Part shown: positions 57,712 to 64,000 of the stretch, piece by piece
How positions within the stretch are numbered: position 1 is the stretch's first letter
How the letters are laid out: every line of letters begins with the position of its first letter
DNA from: Clostridia bacterium
GTDB taxonomy: Bacteria > Bacillota > Clostridia > Lachnospirales > Lachnospiraceae
Direction: 5' to 3'
Assembly: GCA_003249225.1 (NCBI GenBank)
Contig: QKJQ01000022.1
Span: 90,121 to 154,120, forward strand
DNA: 64,000 nt
Notes under the pieces: generated by a model
What the model was told of the DNA's origin: nothing
Seen by the model: the letters and a program-made list of their open reading frames with translations, nothing else
Database searches by the model: none
Program-made: the position numbers and the translations under genes

Positions 57712-58620
57712 ATGCTGCAAATAACAAATCTGAATAAACAACTTCCTGAATTCGCTCTAAGGGACATAAACCTTTCACTTCCAAAAGGATTCATCATGGG
57801 ACTGGTCGGTGTGAATGCCTGTGGAAAATCAACCCTGATCAAGACCCTCTGCAACATATATCACAAAGACAGCGGCAGTATTATTATTGACGGTCTGCCT
57901 ATGGATGAAGAGGAGGCCGCAATCAAGAACAAACTGGGAATTGTGCTTACCGAGAACTTTTATGAAACCAATCTGAGTCTTGAAAAAAATGCTGTGTATT
58001 TTGGCGGCACCTTCGAAAAGTATAACCACGATGTTTTTCTTCGGTATTGCAGGCACTTTGAACTAGATCCAGGGAAAAAGCTGCGCAAGCTTTCAAAAGG
58101 ACAGCAGATGAAATTCCAGATCGCCTTTGCACTTTCTCATGAGGCAGCCTTATTTCTCATGGATGAACCTACCGGGAATCTGGATCAGGGCTTTCGCCAG
58201 GAATTTATGCAGCTCTGTCAGGAGCTGATTGAGGATGGAGAACGAAGCATTCTTCTTGCGACGCATCAGACGGATACCTTGGATCAAATTGCAGATTACA
58301 TAACCATGATGGAGAATGGCCGGATTGTATTTTCTATGAGCAAAGAAGAGATTCATGACAGATACCTTCTTGTGAGCGGCGATCTATCTTCTATTTCCAC
58401 ATTGCCAGATCCTCTGGTCGTACATCTGGAACACGGCAAGTATCATTCGATGGCAATGCTGTACAATCCGGATTTTTCAGATTCAACACTTTCGTCCTCT
58501 GAGGCAGAGGCGTACCATGCACTATTGTCAGGTTCTGGTCTGTTCTGTATGGTTCCAAGCATTGAGGAAGTCATGTATTTTAAAACAAAAGGAGAAAAGC
58601 AACGATGTGGAAATTACTGA
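57712..58620 (+). CDS. ABC transporter ATP-binding protein (YtrB-like)
   Basis: LVGVNACGKSTLIKTLC, LSKGQQMKFQIAFALSHEAALFLMDEPTGNLD. Confidence 0.94.
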   Translation: MLQITNLNKQLPEFALRDINLSLPKGFIMGLVGVNACGKSTLIKTLCNIYHKDSGSIIIDGLPMDEEEAAIKNKLGIVLTENFYETNLSLEKNAVYFGGTFEKYNHDVFLRYCRHFELDPGKKLRKLSKGQQMKFQIAFALSHEAALFLMDEPTGNLDQGFRQEFMQLCQELIEDGERSILLATHQTDTLDQIADYITMMENGRIVFSMSKEEIHDRYLLVSGDLSSISTLPDPLVVHLEHGKYHSMAMLYNPDFSDSTLSSSEAEAYHALLSGSGLFCMVPSIEEVMYFKTKGEKQRCGNY

Positions 58621-59345
58621 TTGCAGACAGCCTGCATTTAAAATCATACAATGCCCAGAATACTCTTGGCTTTTTACTTGTTATTATAAATATCAATACC
58701 TTCCTTCAGTTCGGGAACGACCAATACCTGATTCTCCTGGCCGGCATCTTTATCCTGTCATTTCTTTCTGTTCTGCTGCCGCCCATCCGTATTGCCAAGG
58801 GATTATACCTTTGCCCGCTTACCGAACAGGACCGAAAAAAATATCTGAAGCTTTCCTGGTTCCTCCGGTTGATTTTTATAGAAACCATCGTTGTTATATT
58901 ACTATTCCTTCTGTATCTGCAAAAATCCTTTCACGTTTATGAATTCATACTTTTGTTCCTGACAATCAGCCAGTTGTTCCTGACTTCACTGCTCTTGACT
59001 GGCTTTTACAATCCTGAACTCGTAAAAAAGCAGTATTACCTGCAAAACAAACTCCCGGTACCGGAAAAAGGACTTATACCGGAAAAGTTAAAAATACCAA
59101 GGAACGGAATCCTACTGTTAGCCATTGTACTTATCCTTTCCCTTATTAACCTGTTCATCCTAGTTCTGTCCGATGAACTATCGTTTTCATGGCTGTATTA
59201 TTACCTTCCCTCTTTTTTGGTAAGTGCCGTCCTTTTGTTCTTGTATTTCACCCGGTATTTTGATTTGTTCCTGACTATAAATGCGAATTATGAAATGTAT
59301 TCCTATGCCGGAAAGAGAAAGGCAGGTGTTTATCATACAGATTAA
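58605..59345 (+). CDS. Membrane protein, partner of the preceding ATPase
   Basis: 6-TM-like hydrophobicity; overlaps the ATPase by 16 bp. Confidence 0.82.
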   Translation: MWKLLIADSLHLKSYNAQNTLGFLLVIININTFLQFGNDQYLILLAGIFILSFLSVLLPPIRIAKGLYLCPLTEQDRKKYLKLSWFLRLIFIETIVVILLFLLYLQKSFHVYEFILLFLTISQLFLTSLLLTGFYNPELVKKQYYLQNKLPVPEKGLIPEKLKIPRNGILLLAIVLILSLINLFILVLSDELSFSWLYYYLPSFLVSAVLLFLYFTRYFDLFLTINANYEMYSYAGKRKAGVYHTD

Positions 59346-59712
59346 CATATCTTCCATGAGTCCCCTTGCCATCTATGAACAGATCATCAATCAGATCAAG
59401 GATGCCATAATCAAAAAGTCTCTTGTTCCCGGAGAGATGCTTCCTTCCATACGCACGCTGGCAAAGGATCTTCAAATCAGTGTTATTACGACCAAACGCG
59501 CTTACGAGGAACTCGAAAAGGAAGGCCTGATTAAATCCGTCGCCGGCAAGGGTTTCTATGTATGTGAACAAAATACAGATTACTTAAAGGAAAAACAGAC
59601 CGCAATGCTGGAAAATCGTTTTGCAAGCATTGTTCTGGACAGCAAAAAATCCGGAATGTCGTTGGAAGACATTCTGGAAACGGTGACTTTTTTATATGAG
59701 AATTCGGATTAA
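59326..59712 (+). CDS. GntR-family (YtrA-type) transcriptional regulator; start uncertain
   Basis: PLAIYEQIINQIKDAIIKKSLVPGEMLPSIRTLAKDLQISVITTKRAYEELEKEGLIKSVAGKGFYV. Confidence 0.9.
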   Translation: MFIIQINISSMSPLAIYEQIINQIKDAIIKKSLVPGEMLPSIRTLAKDLQISVITTKRAYEELEKEGLIKSVAGKGFYVCEQNTDYLKEKQTAMLENRFASIVLDSKKSGMSLEDILETVTFLYENSD

Positions 59713-59752
59713 TCTGACTCTTATAGATCGGATTAATCTGACCCTTATAGAA
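59705..59752. repeat. 24-bp tandem duplication CGGATTAATCTGACYCTTATAGAW x2
   Basis: cggattaatctgactcttatagat / cggattaatctgacccttatagaa. Confidence 0.95.
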
Positions 59753-59847
59753 ATGATAAGAGAAACAACAAACAGGGATTACCGCGTTATAAACCATAAT
59801 GCGAGACTTATAACTACTAGATTTAGCGCACTGCAGAAAGGTACACA

Positions 59848-60663
59848 ATGACAGAAAAAGCACTTGAATTTCAACATGTCAGCTTTGCCTGGCCGGATTT
59901 TTCACTGTCCGATGTCAGCTTTTCACTGGAACGAGGCTACTTAATGGGTTTGGTGGGCTTCAACGGTTCCGGCAAATCAACCCTGTTCCATCTGATGGAG
60001 AATAAAATCAGGAACTATACAGGAGCTATCTACATTGATGGATATGACTGCCGTCTGCAGGAACCAAAGGTCAAAGACATAACGGCCTTCCTGTCCGAGG
60101 AGCAGCAATTTTTCTACGAGGAAACCGCAGAAGGAAATGCCGATTTTCTCGGTCCCTACTATTCGTCATGGGATAAAGAGACCTTTCGTACCTGCCTGGA
60201 CAGGTTCGAAATCAGCCGGACTCATAAACTGAAGGACTATTCAAGAGGAACTTTTATAAAGTTTCAGCTGGCCTTTGCCATGGCACATCACCCCTTGCTT
60301 TACGTTATGGACGAACCAACGGCTGGTCTTGATCCTGTGTTCCGCTATGACTTTCTGCGTATCTTACAGGATATCCTCGAGAAAGAAAATGCTTCTGTTC
60401 TTTTTTCCACGCACAACACCGGAGATCTGGACCGTATCGCCGATTACATTACCATGATCGACAAGGGACGGATTCTCTTTAGCAAAGATGTGGAGACTCT
60501 TTCCGACGAATTTCAGGCTGGTCTGGCCGAAAACGAAAAGTTCCAGATACGACAGCTGTTTTGTAAAGGACGTTGGAAATCCGTGACCGCTGCTGATAAT
60601 TACAGCAATTCATTCCAAAAGAAAGGAACCTGCGCTGCCTTGGCTCAGGAAGCGAAACTATGA
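59848..60663 (+). CDS. ABC transporter ATP-binding protein
   Basis: LVGFNGSGKSTLFHLME, YSRGTFIKFQLAFAMAHHPLLYVMDEPTAGLDPVFR. Confidence 0.94.
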   Translation: MTEKALEFQHVSFAWPDFSLSDVSFSLERGYLMGLVGFNGSGKSTLFHLMENKIRNYTGAIYIDGYDCRLQEPKVKDITAFLSEEQQFFYEETAEGNADFLGPYYSSWDKETFRTCLDRFEISRTHKLKDYSRGTFIKFQLAFAMAHHPLLYVMDEPTAGLDPVFRYDFLRILQDILEKENASVLFSTHNTGDLDRIADYITMIDKGRILFSKDVETLSDEFQAGLAENEKFQIRQLFCKGRWKSVTAADNYSNSFQKKGTCAALAQEAKL

Positions 60664-61148
60664 AGCAATCTGTTTACCTGCAATTAGACAAGCTGCATCG
60701 AAAAAAGCTGATCAGCACCGATATCCGTAATCTTGGTATCGGTATCGTCGGTCTGGTTCTGTTTTCTGGTTTTATACTAAATCTTGGCCTATGCACCATG
60801 GATCACCTGCCGGTCTTTTCTTTTTATGCGGTCTGTTTTCTTGTTGCACAGTCCTTCTATATATCCCCGCTGATCATGGTCTATGAGGAAGGTTATGTTT
60901 CAATATTCAAAAAGTATAAAAATGTTCCCATCAACAAACACCTCTTTCTTCAGTCAAAGTTCATACTTCTTATGAAGTTTTCCGTGTTGTTCTTCCTGCC
61001 GGTACAGCTTCTGCACTTCGCAGGTCTGACAAGAACGAGCACCCCGCTCATCAGTATCACAGGCTTCTGGCCTGCTTTTGCAATGGCTGGGGCGGTGTTC
61101 CTGCAGCTTATCTTTATACGTATCATGGCCCGGGAGCTCTGGAGATAA
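60660..61148 (+). CDS. Short membrane protein, partner of the preceding ATPase
   Basis: Hydrophobic segments; ATGA overlap with the ATPase stop. Confidence 0.8.
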   Translation: MKQSVYLQLDKLHRKKLISTDIRNLGIGIVGLVLFSGFILNLGLCTMDHLPVFSFYAVCFLVAQSFYISPLIMVYEEGYVSIFKKYKNVPINKHLFLQSKFILLMKFSVLFFLPVQLLHFAGLTRTSTPLISITGFWPAFAMAGAVFLQLIFIRIMARELWR

Positions 61149-63410
61149 TTACTCCAAAAGCTCCAAAAGCTGATAAGAAGCATACACTGTCCGGCTGCCA
61201 TTTTGATTGCCAAGACCAATACAGCCACTTTGATATACCTTTTCAAGAGCAAAATCACGATCGATCAGCACTGTATCCTCAACCGCTATTCTGATATGAT
61301 TCTCTTTGCATTGGATGCTTACCCGGTAAAACGTATTGTACTCCCAGCAAAAGCTGACCGATTCAAGTATCTCATACTCCCGGTCTTTCCTGTAAAGTTG
61401 AAATCTGTTCCCTTCTGCAAACCCTGCTGCCATACATCTTGCACCGCCCTGGACCCGGAACAGTACATTATGGTTTGGCCCTTTGACCGGCCGGACGCTG
61501 ACAAAAAGTTCAACATTCTTCCAGTGGATATTTCCCGTATAACATTCCGCCGGAAGTCCGCTGCCACTGATGGCAAGCCCATCTGCTTCCACTCGAAGCA
61601 TCCCCCGCAGATAACTAAAATGAGCCGGTTGGATGTGAAGCGGTGTCCACTTCTCCAGCGGCAGCTTCTTCAGATCCATCCGGTAGTCTGCACTGTGAAG
61701 TATTTCAAAGTCATCCAGATACAAAATCTCAGTGAACTTTGTCTCCCTTGCTCCGCCTTCCATGCATACAAACAAAAATCCGACTTCTTCCAGGATCACT
61801 GTATCCATCCCCGGCAAACGAAACTCAAGCTTTTGCCAGTTCTTCGTTACGTATTGTTCATAGTTCATAAGCTTCACTATTTCATTTCGGATTCTATCTT
61901 TATAGTAAGGAAGGATGCGCATCCTCTTTCCGGATTCTTTCCTCGGAGAAGTATCCTTTTCGTCAAAATACTCTGCACCATCCTTCCCTTTGAAATATGC
62001 TCTTATCACATCTCCCGGATAAAGGGTCGGTACCAGCTCCGGATCGTACCGGCTGTCCTCGAACTCTTGTGGCTGATAATACGGCTTGTAGTAAAGCTGA
62101 AAAGAATCTCCATTCTCTGTCCAGGGCGATACAATCTTTAATGCCCGGCTGCCGGTATGCGCTTCTTCTGACGTATTCGTAAGCAGAAGCTTCTTTCCAT
62201 CAAGGCTGTGGACACGCATGGCATGTGTTGCCGTTGGAAATTCAAAATGAAAATATGTCCCTTCATCCTTTTCAAATATCGTCTTCCAAATCCCCTGCGG
62301 CTGTTCTTTGTAAATCGTAGCCGTAAGCTTCGCACAATAAGCAGCAATCTGTGACACCGTCTGAAGATTCAGGTATCCCAGGGAGCTGGATGCACAGATA
62401 AAATCATGCACCTGTGGCAGCCATTTCTCCTCAATTCCTTCTGTTTTGCAGTAAACACCAAGTATCGCTCCGAGATTCCCCACATTACAGTCGGTATCCC
62501 AGCCACACATATTGGCTATGTTAATGGACCGGCTAAACTCACCTTTCCCATGAATTAATGCCAGCAAGATCACCGCCGCATTCGGTATAATATGACAGCT
62601 TCCTTCATAATGCTGATATCCAAAGTGTTCTTGCACAAAAGAAAAGCTCTCTTCCCAGACTTCAAAACTGTCTTTGGGGCGATATATCTTTGGATGATTC
62701 GTCTCCTCCAGCGTATTCGAATCTGCTGTCTTTTCATTCTTTCTGCAGACTGCCAAAACCTCTCCTGCCATACGATAATATTCGCTCGTAACAGGAATCT
62801 GTGCAAGGCCGGCTTCTATGATTTCATCAACGCTGTTCGCCTCAAAGGCTTTTGCAATGCAGGCCGCAATAAATCTGGCTCCATAAACTCCATTCCTGTC
62901 ATGTGTTATGGATGCCATCTTTTCAGCCAGATCAGCAGCTTCCTTTGGTCGGCCAGGATACACCAGCCCCCAGCAATCGGAAAAGATCTGTCCGCCGATC
63001 TGTTCTGCGGTGGCGCTGCCGTTTTGTTTGATCGATCCACTTTCCGGTGCCGGTATCCCCGCCATCAGATTCTGATAAGCCGTATGTTCTGTGGATACAC
63101 CATAACCGCCCCACCAGAAAAAACCATGTCCGTCTCCGACATAGTTCAACATAGAAGCGGCCAGTTCCTGTACCGATATCTCACTGCCCTTTTCATAATC
63201 GGCGAGTGCACGCAGATAAAACAGAGGTCCATTGATATCATCATCGGAGCAAAAGTTCTTAAAACGAAACGGATACTCCGTAATCTTCCCAAAGCTCTCC
63301 CGGATCCTTTCATAGGGCCAGCCTTCAATGTTGGCCCCGTGAATTACACCAATCACTTTGCCGACCCATCCTCCGTACAATTTGCTGTAATACTCTACTG
63401 TGCCAAGCAT
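61149..63410 (-). CDS. ADP-ribosylglycohydrolase-like (DraG fold) protein with C-terminal jelly-roll-like region
   Basis: YYSKLYGGWVGKVIGVIHGANIEGWPYERI, FCSDDDINGPLFYLRAL, NMCGWDTDCNVGNLGAILGV metal-binding motifs. Confidence 0.85.
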   Translation of the reverse strand: MLGTVEYYSKLYGGWVGKVIGVIHGANIEGWPYERIRESFGKITEYPFRFKNFCSDDDINGPLFYLRALADYEKGSEISVQELAASMLNYVGDGHGFFWWGGYGVSTEHTAYQNLMAGIPAPESGSIKQNGSATAEQIGGQIFSDCWGLVYPGRPKEAADLAEKMASITHDRNGVYGARFIAACIAKAFEANSVDEIIEAGLAQIPVTSEYYRMAGEVLAVCRKNEKTADSNTLEETNHPKIYRPKDSFEVWEESFSFVQEHFGYQHYEGSCHIIPNAAVILLALIHGKGEFSRSINIANMCGWDTDCNVGNLGAILGVYCKTEGIEEKWLPQVHDFICASSSLGYLNLQTVSQIAAYCAKLTATIYKEQPQGIWKTIFEKDEGTYFHFEFPTATHAMRVHSLDGKKLLLTNTSEEAHTGSRALKIVSPWTENGDSFQLYYKPYYQPQEFEDSRYDPELVPTLYPGDVIRAYFKGKDGAEYFDEKDTSPRKESGKRMRILPYYKDRIRNEIVKLMNYEQYVTKNWQKLEFRLPGMDTVILEEVGFLFVCMEGGARETKFTEILYLDDFEILHSADYRMDLKKLPLEKWTPLHIQPAHFSYLRGMLRVEADGLAISGSGLPAECYTGNIHWKNVELFVSVRPVKGPNHNVLFRVQGGARCMAAGFAEGNRFQLYRKDREYEILESVSFCWEYNTFYRVSIQCKENHIRIAVEDTVLIDRDFALEKVYQSGCIGLGNQNGSRTVYASYQLLELLE

Positions 63411-63883
63411 TGAATTCTCTCCCTTCCTGTTTTCGGATACAAAGCTGACTGCTATTATACTCGACTTCAAGGATTAATTTTAATAGACCTATATAAACTG
63501 TTGCCCACTTACATTATTGATCAAACATCAAAAAGTAAAATCATACTTTAACTTCATTTTTCTTCATTACCTTATCATAGAAAGAACCCTGATTAAGAAA
63601 CAATATGTATCTCAGAAAAGTTCATTTTCTATCACTTTAATAATACAGGAAGCGGAGAAAATAAAAAAGAAAAAGTTTTTTTTCCTTGTTGTATTGACAT
63701 AAGTTGAATCATTCACGTTTATATACTCTTATTATCCTTTTGAAGATTAACATTTACCTTTCAACTATATGTTTGTACCAAGATTCCTCTTCACTCGTTT
63801 AATAAAGACTGGATGTGCATTATTGAACCTGTACATCAAAACTTATAAATATTATTCCTGAATTATTCATGATAATTCATTGA

Positions 63884-63900
63884 GCGGTGCGAAGCACCGC
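63884..63900. other. Small perfect hairpin GCGGTGC-GAA-GCACCGC
   Basis: Perfect 7-bp stem, 3-nt loop in an AT-rich intergenic region. Confidence 0.5.
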
Positions 63901-64000
63901 ATAGTTACTGTATTTTTTTATGCTTTTTACTTTCACTTATTAGGTGAAAAAAATTATATACAAAAAGAACCTCAAGTTTGTTAAAATTTAGGTGTCGAAT

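Noticed and set aside
61203-62141. 312-aa plus-strand ORF opposite the ADP-ribosylglycohydrolase-like gene
   Set aside because: Antisense to a well-supported CDS; no recognisable domain, His/Cys/Pro-rich shadow composition, no RBS evidence.
61149-63410. Toxin-antitoxin (DarTG-like) defence role for the ADP-ribosylglycohydrolase-like gene
   Set aside because: No ADP-ribosyltransferase-like partner next to it.
62592-63413. 273-aa plus-strand ORF
   Set aside because: Antisense shadow of 61149..63410 with no domain signal.

Overview
Low-GC Gram-positive window, probably a Clostridia/Lachnospiraceae-type chromosome (inferred from protein families and codon/AT style, not from a marker gene). It holds about 50 supportable protein-coding genes and no rRNA, tRNA or CRISPR array that I could recognise. 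Blocks from left to right: amino-acid/enamine metabolism (MalY/PatB-type lyase, RidA, HisC-like aminotransferase, D-2-hydroxyacid dehydrogenase); an envelope-type cluster (HAD phosphatase, radical SAM, UDP-glucose dehydrogenase, GT4 glycosyltransferase); an amidohydrolase pair; MATE, two-component system and a secreted tannase-like lipoprotein; a two-component system, ApbE flavin transferase and a NapH/NosR-like Fe-S membrane protein with two FMN-binding domains; AKR, acetolactate synthase and a cytidylate-kinase-like protein; GGDEF/EAL and MCP proteins; an accessory stretch (33-39 kb) with three XRE regulators, a pentapeptide-like Gly-repeat protein and tandem paralogous secreted proteins; hybrid cluster protein; SNF2 helicase; DDAH-like hydrolase; two ABC/two-component modules of bacitracin/lantibiotic-resistance type; an ANT(6)-like nucleotidyltransferase; a GntR regulator with two ABC pairs; and an ADP-ribosylglycohydrolase-like protein. 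The most interesting non-obvious signals are: a dispersed palindromic (MITE/REP-like) element in three copies, one carrying a nested structured insert; a dispersed hairpin+RBS element repeated three times at start codons, duplicated in tandem at one gene; a perfect 15-unit pentapeptide repeat in an XRE protein; a tandem secreted-paralog cassette; a low-complexity tract between direct repeats just after an ABC permease stop codon; a poly-G8 tract at the Shine-Dalgarno position of the radical SAM gene; and several 12-15 bp promoter-proximal tandem repeats. All assignments come from reading the sequence; no database search was run.
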